From contig SEMN01000257.1 of NCBI GenBank assembly GCA_005408345.1, forward strand, positions 186,001 to 250,000: a DNA stretch of 64,000 bases, given 5' to 3'. The first letter of the stretch is position 1. Every line of letters starts with the position of its first letter. Origin of the DNA: Macquaria australasica. Taxonomy: Eukaryota; Chordata; Actinopteri; Centrarchiformes; Percichthyidae. The notes below the pieces were generated by a model. That model worked only from the letters and a program-made list of their open reading frames with translations. It did not search any database and had not been told where the DNA came from. The position numbers were made by a program, and so were the translations under genes. Below are positions 1-13,836 of the stretch, in pieces.

Positions 1-3000
1 CAGTGTTCTGGTCAAACATTCACAGTAAAAGCTTCGTGGGACTTTCCCTGCGCTCAAACATGAGTTAGGTCTTGCATGAGGAGCCTTTCTAGCTACACAT
101 AAGGTACAACACCTATAATTAAAATGTGCTGCAGGAAGTTTGCAAATTGTAGGATCAGGGAAATTGCTCTCAGAGAATGGCAGTAATAACTGTTCTCCAT
201 ATTTCATAGAGAGGTCTTGGCTCAGTGATCTTATAGGTGGAAAAGATGACTATATGTGGTTTTGACATTGCTTGGGCATCATTCCATGAGTTGATTCAGA
301 AGAAGACAGGTAGTTATGAAAACGATTTACAAAATGAATGGACCATTTGGAGCTTGTTTTGTTCCTAAAAAGGTGAATTACTGTATGCAGATTGACACAT
401 GATGAAGTTAGAACATATTTTAACCTTTCACCGAATTAAAAAATAATAATAGCAGATATTGTATTATCCTCATTCTGATGTAATCCTTTATTTGAACAAG
501 ACATTTGCATACAACATATCTATATTCATATTTATGGATATATGTAGTAATATGAATCCCCAGATAGTCTGATTTGTTTTGACTTGTTTGAATTTAACGT
601 GAATAATATACATACAACTATGCAACTGTGTGTGATAACCTCAGATAAATCATCAGTAATGTTATTATCCACGAAACATTAGTGGAAGTGGATATATACC
701 ATTAAAATCTAACCCTCTATAATCAGTATTGTATGCATACACCTCTGCGAGTGCACTGTTGCTTGAACACATCAATGACGAGCCAGTAGTAACCCCAGCC
801 TAATTTGGTAAGACAATGGCACGTTCATTCAGATGGAGTGTGACCGGATGCCGGTGTTGTCTGCAACCATTTGCAGTGAGAGAGGGTTTGCAGCTTCAAA
901 GGAAGGGGAGGGGTGGGGGGGGTTGAGTGAAGGGGGAGGAGACAGAGCAGCAGAGGAAGGGCATTACTGGAAATAGGTGGCTAAACAGGTTCAGCTTGCC
1001 TTTTCCAGGACATGGTTAGGAAATACTGTGAGAGACGCACTGGGCCAAGCGCCTGGGACAAACTCTCACCATGTATGCACAGAGAGGCAAACATGGCTGC
1101 ACACACAGACGCAACATAATGTACATGCACATGAAACCACACACTCGTGCAGTGTTTGGAGTGTGAGAACCTCTTGTTTACTCCAAGTCCTAACACTAAT
1201 GCAGCTCTTTGCAGAAGTGAAAAGTCCTGACTGTGGAAGAATTACTTCATCAATGTCTATGTGAGGACATTCAGTCCTCTTATTATTTACCAATAAACTG
1301 GATTTGATGTTGCAATACATTGTTTCATTACACAGCGCAGTGCTAGCTTAACCTCTTATCACACGTGTATTTATTAACTCTGGCGGTGGGTTAAGGATTT
1401 ACTAAACATCGAATCCCGGGGTTAACATCTTCAGGAACAGGGTTTTGTTAGCCCTGGGCTAAATGTGGGGCATGCTAAATTAACATGTGCCAAATCTGAA
1501 CAAGCTGAATTGTCATTTAATGAAGGTGTAGTATCCATACAGCACTATATTTCGTGCTTGAGCCTTTGGACTGGTGCACTCAGAGAAAGAAAGTCTATGT
1601 ACAGTAAATGTCAGTCCACGGGTAGTTTTCTTCTGGGCACAACAACCTTTGCAGTGGAGTCTAAAGTGAACTCTGGCCAGCGTCAAGAGAGAAATTTCGT
1701 CAGCCCAGTTCAGATGTCAAAATCTCAATGTTCTGTCAAAAGGTCCACGTAGTAACCCATGTTACAGGAACAAACACATTTGTTGTGCATTACCATCATT
1801 TCATCTACAGATTCAACTCAAAAGAAAGAGCGCGGCAGGAAAACATTTTGTTAACCAGCTGTGGTTACTGGTATTTTCTAAAATTCACCCATTGTTTTCA
1901 GTTTTACGAGCCAGGTAGATTACTTTACAAAGAACAAAACCTGCCAAAGCTTTGTGTTTCTTTCCATCCATCTCTTTTTTGCCTGAGAGGACAAAAAAAC
2001 TTAAAGCTGCACTAATTCATGTTTTTATATGAACATGTTAAATGGATTTGTACGACGTGAAAGGTGTCGCTCCTAATGACAAACCCCACAGAGAATTATC
2101 ACCTAACTCTGCAGTTCCATCCAGCTACAGAGCGTTTTAGGGTCTTTCAGCTGTTCTGGTTCACCGCTCTCATCAATCCTGTTTCCAACCACAGCGAACA
2201 AGCTGTGATAAACCCACTGTGTGCCACCTGCCCACTTTGAAACAGCAGACGGACAAAGGTAGCGACTGGCTGGTAAGCATAGTGGAGCATTTAGCAGCTA
2301 GCATCCAAAACAGAGCTGAAAGGAGAGTGAAAAGACCAAAAACACAACTTCAAATGAATTGCTAAAGTTGCTCCACATCTCCTGGATGTGGTAATAGTTT
2401 GCTAACACATAAGTCATATCAACAGCATGGTATTTTTAGCTTGTTGTGGAGTTCTGCCCAAACAAACAGACTAATGCAGCTGTAGATTTCTCTAGGCTGT
2501 TGTGTTTTGATATTACTAAGAAATATTTAGAACCACCAGTTGGGGCTAAGGTCATTTAAGTTTTGGATCAGAAGACTGCTTGAATCAAAATGACAAAGAC
2601 TGAACTGACACGTAGATTGAATTGAAAGTTTAATAATAAAAAGGCTGTCTGCAAATGAGTTGGGACCAGCAAGCCAAAACCAAAAGCCCGTGAGTGGATT
2701 GTTGCTGCGCGCTGAGGTTAAATCAGGGTTCAGTGTGGTTCCTGACAACGAGACAGGAAGGAAGCTACATACAGCATTTCACCTCAGTCTCCTAATACAA
2801 GAGAAAACAAACATCTCCAATGTAGCACATCCTGGATTCCTTGGTAATGACGCTTCAGGACACACGGCTTAAAAAGTACCGTGGCGATATCGGATGCAGA
2901 CATTTTCAAGAAACAAGATTAGAATCAAAGTTTGTCACATTTGTCATTTGTTTAATTGTATTTACATCAGTGTAACGACATTTGTTGTAAATATGAAACC

Positions 3001-3189
3001 GTACAACAAATTCACAGAATTTGATCACGATCGTCATTGCAAAAATAGGTTTTGACGTTTCTTCAATCATATCCCTCACATTTGCAGTATTGTCTCTGTG
3101 AGTCAAAGCTAAAAAAGTAAAGGCTGTGATCATTGGTTTTCTACTCTTTTGACATCACCATGGTGTGGGAACAGAAAACTGAGTTTTTA

Positions 3190-3575
3190 TTAGCCGCGGT
3201 AGCAGCGTAGATCTAGGGATGGCAATGTCTCTCACACTTTGGTCCAGACTGAAATATCTCAATGACTATTAGATGACATGTCATGGTATCCAGAACATGA
3301 ACCTGACTATTCCTCTACTACAGCAACAGATCAAATTCGTCCAATACTTTGATTTACAAAATACCTGCATTACCAGACATTCCCATCAGCCTCAACTGTA
3401 CTTTGTGTTTAGTCCTAGCTAATGTTAGCATGCTGACATGCTAAGCTAAGATGGTAGCCATGGTAAATATTACACATACTAATTCATTGTCATTGTGGGC
3501 ATGGTCGCAGACATTATTATTTAGCTCAGTACACCCTCACGGAGCTGCTTCCATGGCTGTAGACTCTTGTTGAAA
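3190..3575. repeat. Dispersed fish repeat with GCTAA-rich core
   Basis: The segment contains the TTAGCATGCTGACATGCTAA-type core and ends with a stretch of the form ACGGAGCTGCTTCCATGGCTGTAGACTC. A second, shorter relative at 17080-17165 reads CACAGAGCGGCTAGCATGTC followed by TGTGGACTCTTT. I recognise this as a common interspersed repeat type of percomorph genomes. The boundaries are approximate and no terminal repeat was defined. Confidence 0.5.
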
Positions 3576-4604
3576 TGTAATTCATGAATAACAGCTTCAC
3601 TGTTTTGCTTAACAGGGGAAGGTATCATATATCAATATGCTATGTAAAATGCAGGAAATCTAAATATCTCTTACCAGAAGTACTAATAGCAAGTAAAATA
3701 TGCGGCCAAGTTTAGAAAGCCTGTCCTTCAGTCTGCAGAAGCATCTGCCCTGTTGAAGTGCCACTGAGCAAGACACTGAATATCTGCAAGCTCCAGCGGC
3801 TGACTTTGAAGAATTTAGATAGATATTCAGTAGATATTTCTTACATTCTTGCCACCAGAATATTGAAACCTCAAGGTAACGATCAGTTTCATATGTGTCA
3901 GAATTGCACGTCATTTCATGCAACATTCGTTTTGATGGCCAGTGTACACAAACAACAGGAGATGACATAGTGACTTTCCCATCCTAGATTGTATCTGATG
4001 TAAGTCATAACAAAGGCCTGAGATAGATTATCGACTGTTTTTGGTGGAAATTTGCTACAAACAAGAAGGTGAATTGATAGATTTTAAGTACTGAAAGATG
4101 CATTATGAAGAGACATTTAATAAGAGGGACTAAAAGGGGCATCTGTAGAGAGCTGTTCAGGCCAATATCTGCAAAAGACCACATGGAGAGACAATCATCT
4201 TGGTAATAAGAGATTAAACAGTCCTTTGGTAGTTTAGTGCTAAACACTGAGCTGTTACTAAAAGCAAAAGCGTCTGCATTTATTCAGTTCTAACATTAAC
4301 CACAATTTGTATAAAAACTCAATGTTGATACTTCATTTGGTATAAGCCACAATCCATATTCTGTACAGAAACCTGATCATTAGAGTATTGAATAAAAGTT
4401 TGTGATCCATAAAGTGTTTCTCAGACACACAGCACATCCAAGTATCCAGTCTACTGTGTGTTCAAGCCATCATACACGCGTGTATCTTTGCTAAAATGTT
4501 ATGAATTGAACTAGTTCCACAAACCTTTGCCGTGAATGCCTTGACCAGACAGCGAGTGTTTACAATTTACTGAGCAAATTTAGTTATGCTAAACAAGTTG
4601 TTTG

Positions 4605-4790
4605 AAGCAATAGTTTTTTGGGAAATACGCTTATTTGCTTTCTTGCCGAGAGTTAGATAAGATCGACACCTCTCTCATGTCTCATGTTAATGTTAAGGTA
4701 AATATACATCCAGGAAACGGTTAGCTTAGCTTGGCATAAAGACTCCAGCACCTCTAAAGCTCTGTCCCAGCATTGTCCCAGTATAGAAAA
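4605..4790. repeat. Copy of the GGTTAGCTTAGCTT foldback repeat, partial
   Basis: It contains TTTTGGGAAATACGCTTATT, then the cassette GTTAGCTTAGCTTGGCATAA and AGACTCCAGCACCTCTAAAG. The same cassette occurs in the fuller foldback copy at 11889-12240, and in inverted form at 62995-63178. It is non-coding. Confidence 0.55.
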
Positions 4791-6477
4791 TAATGCACTT
4801 TTCATCCATTATGGTCATATATCAGGGAATGCTTTATCACTTGCATAACTGTTATGTTATGCTTGCATGTGAAAATCATGTATATTGTGTAATAAATACA
4901 ATATAAAGATGATAATTAAATGACAAAACGTGGAATAAGACAGACTGTTTATTAGGAACTGATCCTGTACAAAAATTAAAAAAAAAAAAAGAAAGCAAAT
5001 CTTACAAAGTACTCATCAAAATATTTAATTTCATTTAAAACCAAAAAGCTTCTGGAAGTCATACAAGTAAAAAAAACAACATGCTCAGATGAGCTAGACT
5101 ACAGGTGACAGAGACCTGCAGGCTGCTGGCAGGCCACAGAGTTGAGCCAGTGTTTGTTCATTATCAGCCATGTGTCCTCGAGCAAGACGCTCTGTGAAGC
5201 TACCGGTAAGAGCCTCAGCTGAATGAATAACACAACAATAAAACACAAAATTGACATCTGTATCTACAAAACATCTGGTAGAATGCTCTGAGAACTCTGA
5301 ATAGCACATGTGATCACTGGTATGACATAGTCATTACAAAAGAAAGACAACACTGAATGTGCTTCCTCCCACTTCCTCAATGGAAATTTCAGTACCTTGC
5401 CAGTTCTTGAGCGTTTCTGCATGGGTCTTGCTTTCACTCTCAACTATGGCTAACATGTATGTACAGAGTGCACTTAATAGCAAATACTCAAAATAAAATG
5501 TCTAAAAACAGCATAATATGTAAGAATCCTTAAGAAAGCAATAAAAGGTAAGCCCATGATAATACGCCATTTTTTCTGCTGTATGTTCAAATTCCCTAAC
5601 ATCCATTTACCCCCCTGTTTTGTTTCAATGTAAAACACCCCAACAAAACATTGATTACTATACAGTATGTTGACAGTGAATCCAACTTCACCTGAGAAAG
5701 ACAAAGAAAGAAAGTAGTACATTCACTTCTTCGGAAATCTAACTGTGGCTTGGAAACCATCAGCATGTTGTTTGATGAGGTCATCATTACGACCTAAGGC
5801 ATGGTTCACCCACATACAGGTCTTAGCCTTGCAGAAGCCAGCCTGAACTCATGTGAGCTCAGTTTTATTGACTAGTCTGGAGAATATCCACTGAGGTCCA
5901 TAACACCAGCAGTTGGAAGCCAAACAAATCAGTGAATTAGGGGGAGTGAGAGAACGACGCCACCACTTGGCACCTCTTGAAACACCCCAACATTTTAGAG
6001 GTTACAGGTTGGGGTGGAACTTGTATAGAATCGCACCGTAAACCAATTGTAAACTGGGGCTTTGAACAAGGCATCCTTGATATAAAATGCGGCAAAGTTC
6101 TGAAATCTCAAATTTACCAAGAAATCAAATTTGACTGATCATTTTCAGGAGAAAGGTGTCTTGAAAGATTAATAATGGGAAGCAAAGACCAACGACAGCT
6201 TACCAAGCGGCACGTTTGGTCAATCAGGTGTAGGAAGCATTGTTGGTGATGTCTTTGCTAAAGAAGGAACAAGTCCGTAATCGATTTTACCACCTATAAA
6301 CAATGCCTTTGCCTGGTTATGGATCCAATTGGCTGCCAGTAATTTTGCTCTTATGCCCACTGATGTAATAACCCAAGCAAATGCCCACTCAGCCTTACTG
6401 GGCCAGAATGGGTGAAGAAAACATTTCTAGCTTTGCAAGGCTAAACAAGACATACGTATTCCTTGGAGCTGCTTCTG

Positions 6478-6483
6478 TTTATT
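6478..6483 (-). terminator. Candidate rel polyadenylation signal AATAAA
   Basis: TTTATT on the plus strand gives AATAAA on the minus strand, only 27 bases past the rel stop codon. That spacing is short for a vertebrate 3' UTR. One of the further AATAAA hexamers (near 5863, 4946 or 4278) may be the main site. Confidence 0.3.
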
Positions 6484-6509
6484 ACTTGATAACAAAAATG
6501 TCACTCCTT

Positions 6510-9500
6510 TTAGTCACTTTGCTGACTTGCTTTGATCCAGTCAGCCAAAGTTGAAAAGTGGCCTTCGGAGGCCATACCGTTGTTTGAGTAAGGATTTTGC
6601 AGGTTTTTAAGAGGCTGGGTGTTGCCACTACAGTCTTGCCTCATTGAATCCATGTTGGTGCCATTGCTCATAGGACGAGGAAGCAAGTTGGTGTAAGTAT
6701 TTCCTTGGCTTTCCCTTGGGGATTGCATGAGAGAAGCATGGGTCTCTCTCACTGTGATCTGGGGCTCCTGCTTCAGCTGGAAGCCAGTCTGAGACCCTCC
6801 TCCCACCAGGCCCTTCAGAAAATCTTCTCCTTCCATTCCCTCCAGGAAGGGGAAAGAGCCCAGCCCCTGTGACCCCCCTCCACCTCCAGGTACTGACCCA
6901 TTAAAGGTGTTCTGGGCTGAATTGTGGGTATTGAAATTGGGCCACACAGTCTGGAGACCCTGGTTCTGGTTGCCAAGATGGTTCTGGGCCCGGGCCTCAG
7001 AGGTGAGCTCCACCCTTTGGTGCTGCAGGTGGAAGAGCGGCTGGGACTCTGGCTGGCTCATTCCAGTGGCCTGGGTGACTGTATCCAAGCACTGCAAGTC
7101 CCCTATGGAGAGCTGAGGGAGGGTGTTATTCTCAAAGCTGTTGTGCTCCACCCTGTGGGAGTAACCAGATCCACGGTTTGGCTGCTGTTGCCTGCTGCTA
7201 TTAGGACGTGGCAGATTGCTCATGACACCAGACGGGTTTATGGTGACTGTATTCATTGAGAGTGCTGGGTTGGGATTTGCCCATGAATGACTTGCTGGTA
7301 CATTATGGCCCTGTGATGTCATCATTACATTCTGGGGGCCTGGTTGGAAGGGCTGGTTGAATACAGTAGGTTGTTGCTGCATCGTAGATGTGGGCTGTTG
7401 CCTCAGGTACATGTTGCTGAGGTCTGGAAAACATATAGTGACTTTTAGTGTGATAACAGGGTAGTATTATCCTGATCTGGATGGACATGTTGTATTTGGT
7501 TTAACATCTAATCATTGCCATTTGAGGGAAACCAAGTTAAACCAGTTACCTTTCCGCATGTGACTCATGGTACTCTGTGGCACTGCCTTCGGCCTGTTCA
7601 TAGCCAGACCAGAAAAAGGACCACCTATATGGAAAGGCCAGAAACCTTTGTTACAATACAAACATACTGACATACAGAGGACATGCTCATACATGCACGT
7701 GGAATCATATCAGATGAGTTGTACTGTATAGACAATACCAGATCTGTTACCTGACAATCCTGATATCCTCATCAAGTTCTCTCTTCTGCGCTTCTTCTCA
7801 TTGTAGCCGTAAGGATCTATAGCAAACACAAAATGTTCACATATATCACCTGAATCTAACTGGGCTCCAGTTCCTGGATGCTACCATCTGACACAGAGGA
7901 ATGGCGATAGTTTGAGTTTACCAATAACAGAAAGAAGGGGATCATTGCTCACCTTTGTCGTCGGGCAGATATCTGAAATCCATTGGTTCACTGACTTCCT
8001 GATCAGAAGGTCGCCGTAACTGCATTTGCACAGTGACCAACTCTGTTATGGAGGTGTTATAGTAGGACGGAGTCTTGAAGACGATGGCTACTTGGCGATG
8101 AACATCGGCCTGGGAGAAGGAGCCTTTGGCCTCCCAGCCGTCGGGGGAGAAAAATCGCACCTCAATGTCATCTGGAGGAAAGGGGGATGATGGGATGACA
8201 GGAATGGGAAAACTGAATGAACATGCCAAGAGATGGGCACTGTGGCTACGAAAAGCAAAATGGATAAATGGATTGAATGACGATGAATGGAGAGAAAATA
8301 GGTGCAAGCTACATGAAAAAACATACCGTGAACTGTAAAATGGGTAAAATATTAAAATGCTGATCAATTGATTGCAAAGGCCTACAGAACATTGACAGTA
8401 TGTACCTTTCTGTACTTTGTCACACAGTAAGAAGATCTCATCCCCTCCCTTAACACTGCCACTGTTCCTGTTGACCCGGCAGATCCTCAGCTCGGCTGTG
8501 TTTGGGGCCCCTGATGATGCAGAAAAAAGTTGTAAACATGCAACCCAACAGATGCAACAAATCTAACAAGACAGACTGCATACTACAAGTAAGACACCAT
8601 TTATTTTTCTAAGAATGACAAAGTCAGAATCTGCCTTCACTTGATCTAGCTTTAGTAGCTCGGTGTAACTTTAAATATTTGCCTCAGTTTATAAAAAGAC
8701 CAAGTTCAGTTTACAGTTGAAGCCTCACCAGGTTGAGTCACATGTCACATGCCTGCTGTCAAAAGAGGAAGTGCTCTATGGTAACAATGTTGTTTGAGGG
8801 TTAGTGTGTATAAAGAACTTCCTCTTTCTTAATATGTGTGAGGAACATTGTACTAGTGCAACACAGAATATTTCCTGGACACACATATGCAGGTCTTGCA
8901 ACAAACAAACAGACTGCACAGCTACAGGTACATACTGTATGAACTGTATGTGCAAACACAGCTTCTTGTATAACTTCTCAATTCTTGCATAGTATAATAA
9001 TATTACTGGGCCCTATTTTTAAATATTTTGGGGTCTAAATGACTAATACAAAGGTACAAAAGTTTTGGAATTGGTCCAGTAGATCGCCTCAGCAGGCAGC
9101 CGAGCCGGGGTGCAACGTAATCCTTGTGGGCAACTGAGCCCGTCAAAAGTCCGTCCACTAAAAGTCCTTGTTTTTGCCACTGACAGACTCAGGCTGTTTC
9201 GAAGTGTCTGACAACATTATGGAAAGGAGTAAGATCCTTTTTGTTTAACCAGGAACAGAAAGTCTCGCTCAAGGAGAAGTCTCACTCTGAAATCTCGCGA
9301 GAGGTTGAGTTGTTGCAGGAAGACGACCGTGTTTCTGGTTAAACCTACTAAGAACCTAAAAAAACCTTTTAGTCATTTAAACCCCAAAATATGTTAAAAT
9401 AGGGCCCAGGTTTAAAAATACTGGAATTATCCTTTAAATCTAGGTAAGGCTATGAAATGAATATTAGCACAAAATATTTGCAGCTGTTATATCATCATCA

Positions 9501-12500
9501 GCTCTTGAAATCCACTATTGACTGAACCCTGAGGTGGACACACCTAACCTCAGGGAGCCTGTATTCTCGTCAGTACAATTATATGGCAATTGCATTATGT
9601 TCTCATTCAGTTGTAATTGCCCAACATGACGTCAGCACGAACACAGAAGCAGCTCAGCCACTCACTGTTGTCGTAGATGGGGTTGGTGACAATGGGGTTG
9701 AGCGGTCGGGTGTAGTGGCCGTTCTCGTCCTGCAGGAAAACCTGGATACACAGGCGGACCACGTTCAGGTCGTACTCCTCAGTCTGCAGCAGCTGCTCAC
9801 GTGGCACTGAGGTCACACACACACACACACACACACAGACACACACACACACAGATGTCAGCATTATTACTGACATAAGACAAACAACCAGCAATATAAG
9901 CGAAGGATGACTTACATCACCGAGTTTACGCTCTGATACTACACAGAGCAGATGTTTTGTCATTAAAGATGCAAAGTTAGAGGAATTTTTCACCTTGGCC
10001 TTAGTGAGCTCAGATAGTTTGGGTTTTATGTGCTTAGGTTTTGACTTAGCGGTCTCCAGTGGTTGAAGAAGTATTCGGATCATTTGCTTTAATAAAAGTC
10101 CCGCATTGAAAATGATACCTGATTCTCTGAGTGGAAGAAGATGAGTTTAATAGAAAATGGGAAAAATGGATTAGGTTTAGGAATAAACAGATCAGCATTA
10201 TATAATTTTATTGACAATAATGTGATTTATGATGTAAAAGTTTTAATAAGAACTGTAAGCTGCATTACTAGTTGTATACTGTAACCTCCTCTTTGCAGTT
10301 GTATGTTTCATTATTATGTTTTTTGTTTTACTTATGTACATGTAAAAAAAGGCAATAAAGACTAAAGTGATAAAAAAAAGAAAATGATATCTGAGTAAAA
10401 GTATAAGTATTATCAGCAAGAAGTACTTATAAAGCAAACATACGGCGCTTTTGAGACCTCTTTCGTTGAAATGCAAATTGTTGGTTAAGAGTATTTACCC
10501 TCTACTACATCCCTTTTTATGATGCCCATAACAACAATATAAGCGTGCTGAAATTGCATCATAATTAATATAGTCACAGAATGATATAATAAACCAAATG
10601 CGCAGAAAATGAGTGAGCTAAACAATGAATGAAATGTGTCAAACCATCAAAGCATAGATATAGATACATAGATAGATGGTTTATAATGTTCTCATGTTTG
10701 TCAAAACTGTAGGCTGTCCCCAAAACCTCAACTTTGGATCAACATAAACACGTCACAGATAAGCTTTTCAAGCGTCCCCAGCCTACACGCTCATCTGCAC
10801 ACACTCATCTGCACACACTCACACATACATACATGCAAGCGTCACACATACCGCCCTCAGAAGCAACACACAAACACACACCTTGCAGGGAGAGCTTTTA
10901 CTGAGAGACGCCCACACACCGACACACACACACACCAGGCTTTCACATCTGCCTACTTTCTCTTCCTCCATCTCTCAATTTCTGTCTTTTGCGCTCATGT
11001 CGAGGCCATCCCCGCCTACAATTTGTCACCACGGTGACGCTCGGCGACGTCACCTCAGAGTGGAAAGAAGGGTGTGCGTGTGTGTCCCTGTGTGTGTGAG
11101 TGTCTGCACAACACAGAAGCAAGAGATGAGACTCCCTGCACGAGTGACCATGGTGGCTCCTGACGTGTGTGAAAGTGGTGGGACAACAGCATGTGTCATG
11201 TCAAATCTCAAGTCTTTGAAACTTTTTGACTCCTTCATAATGTGTTTCTCACCCATTTTAATGCCGTTTCAAAATGTAAACATCAACAGTATAATAGCAG
11301 AATTTGTTTTTTACTGCTCCAAACATAGTCCATAATCCTGACAGAAACACTTCAGTGTACAACAAAAAAACTGCAGTGCAGTTACACGTGAGATGAAGGG
11401 AAACTCCTCATCCTTACTGAATGTGTCACTGGACGTCATGTCGGTGCAAACAGCTAGCTAGGTAGTTTTCCTGCTCTGTCTCTGCATGCACTGCTGGCAC
11501 CACCCATTAAGCTTCTCAAGGCTCAAGTCCAAGTGACGCCACAGGTCATCGGCGCAGCTACCAGTCTCTTTGGATTTTACTTAGTCAGAAATCATCAAAT
11601 GTATGACTTGAGTCTGACTGTAGTCCACCGCTGTGGAATTAGCAGCAACTAACACATCTCCCCAAGTGGTTTAGATTTTCCCCACATGATCTCCTTGAGA
11701 ATATCTTAGAGAGAAATGATACAAAAACACATGTCAACCTCGACATGAAGCTTCAAGCTTTGTTCAACAGCTCTGATATTAGATATCAGATTCAGCCAAG
11801 GCATGTCAGCCTGGCTCCAACTTTTAGAACAATGTTCTATATTAGATGGCATATGGCATTCAGACTGTCTGAAAATGTCCATTAAATATGAAGCTACATC
11901 CAGGAGATGGTTAGCTTAGCTTAGCTTAGCTTAGCATAAAGACTGGAAATGGGGGGAAACAGCTAGCCTGGCTCTGTGGAGGTTAATTAAAAAAACAAAA
12001 AAACATTGCCCACCTCTAAAGCTCACTAATTAACACTTATACCTCATTTCTTTAATGCGTACAAAAAATGAAGTGTACAACAAGATGGAATTTGTTACCT
12101 TCGGACAAAGCTAGCTGTTTCCCCCTGCTTCCAGTCTTCATGCTAAGCTAAGCTAACTGTCTCCTGAGAGTGGTATCAATCTGACAGTCTAACTCTAGGC
12201 AAGAAAGTGAGTAAGCAGATTTCCCAAAATGCAGAACTATCTGTTAAAGACTAGCACCAGATAGCCGTAAACATTTTAGAAGTATGTAAAGGAATTTGTA
12301 AGTAGTATACTACTTAGTAGTATATAAATGAATACATCATGACGTAGCCATTACACAGCATATTTGGAGTATGCAGTATTTACTAAATGAGGAGGTTCCC
12401 TCTCTGTTTCAACAAAAAAAAACAACACTGTGAAAATTAAAACTTCTGGGGGCTGAACTGTCTATAACAATAAAGTCATGCAGCTCTGCTCTACTTCAGA

Positions 12501-13156
12501 TTTCTGTTTGGTCATCAGGTTTGTCTGTTGTAGGTGGCAGAGACAGACACACAGTGGAGAAACTGAAGGAGGGAGAAATGAAGACTTGCTGGTGTATGAA
12601 AGTGGAACTGTAGCAAATATTGATGGAACATACTAAGTTGGTCTGTATGAGTGCTGTGTGCGTGAGTGTTTGTGGAGTGTCTTATTGAAGGAGGCTGATG
12701 CTGGACAGGTGCAGGAAAGTGGGTTGTAGGTAAAAGCAGTGGTGAGTGAGACTGTGTGTGGTGGAAATAAACTGGGCCCAGGGGCACCGGGCATCCTGGC
12801 TGCATGAAGCTGCAGCTGCAGGGGGACGAGGTCATTGGCTGTGGTAGGGTGGTGACGGGGACAGTGATGGTGGGGGTCATTGGGTGGGTGGTGTGCGGGG
12901 TGAGTGGTTAGTGTGAATGTGGGAGCAGAATGTGAGAGTGAGAAAGAAGGGGAGGCAGGTGCCAAGCCCCACCACAAACAGAGTCTCCACTGCATGACTC
13001 ACAATTTCATCAAGTTTCATGGCATGCATCGCTCAGTTTGTGTGTCTTACTGAGGCTGAGGCAATGACTATACAATCATATATTACAGTTACATCATATA
13101 TATACCTTCACTGTTCTATAAAACTACCGTGTGTAGCATTTTAACATGTTAGAGGT

Positions 13157-13204
<48 letters not shown>

Positions 13205-13771
13205 CACTTCTCCTCTTAAATATGTCTTATTGCTTTACAGCACATAAATTGCTGTAAGGCACAAAAATCATAGAGAATGGTTTGGATACAAAACATAGCG
13301 TAAGTATTTTGGCAAAGGTGAATAATAGAAAGAGTAAAAGGTCATTGGAAAAAACACTTCCAGCATGTTAATCCTCTTCAGTAAAGCAAAGTCAAACAGA
13401 GGAAGGACAAGTGGTGATATCTTCTTCGCGACAGACAGCATTCAGGTTTATGAAACTTTAAAATTACCAAACCTCAGCCAATATTACTCTATAGTACTCT
13501 CCTCCATGATCTCATGTGTCCACACTGATTATACTTGGGTAAAACAATGAATCTGGCAATGATGATTTGAGTTTCAAAACTACTTTATGTAATTTTTCCA
13601 ACGTAGGGCTCCTAATTCCAAAAGATTTCTAGTTACTTGTAAAGTAACAATGTCATAATAACCTCTTACTCAGTTGACTAAACTATTCATATTTATGTTC
13701 ATAGTTACTTTTTGGTTACATCCCCAAAATAGTAGTGGTGGTGCTTCATTATACATTCTTCAACAGCACTG

Positions 13772-13836
<65 letters not shown>

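Larger units (their letters stand above)
1..6470. other. Gene-poor 3' flank of rel
   Basis: I see no convincing coding exon here. All open frames are short, lack family motifs and are not joined by sensible splice phases. The stretch holds old dispersed fish repeats (about 3190-3575 and 4605-4790) and a short A-rich run near 4975-4990. It may include part of a long rel 3' UTR, because several AATAAA hexamers read on the minus strand (for example near 6478, 5863, 4946 and 4278). Confidence 0.5.

Noticed and set aside
6907..7259. Plus-strand frames opposite the rel last exon
   Set aside because: They are shadows of the rel transactivation exon.
10883..11335. Plus-strand 150-codon frame with THTHTHT and CVCVPVCVSVC stretches
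   Set aside because: It is translated CA/GT microsatellite and has no other support.
12515..12995. Overlapping minus-strand frames rich in His, Pro, Ser and Thr inside rel intron 4
   Set aside because: Low-complexity translation of GT-rich DNA, with no splice phase linking it to rel and no known domain.
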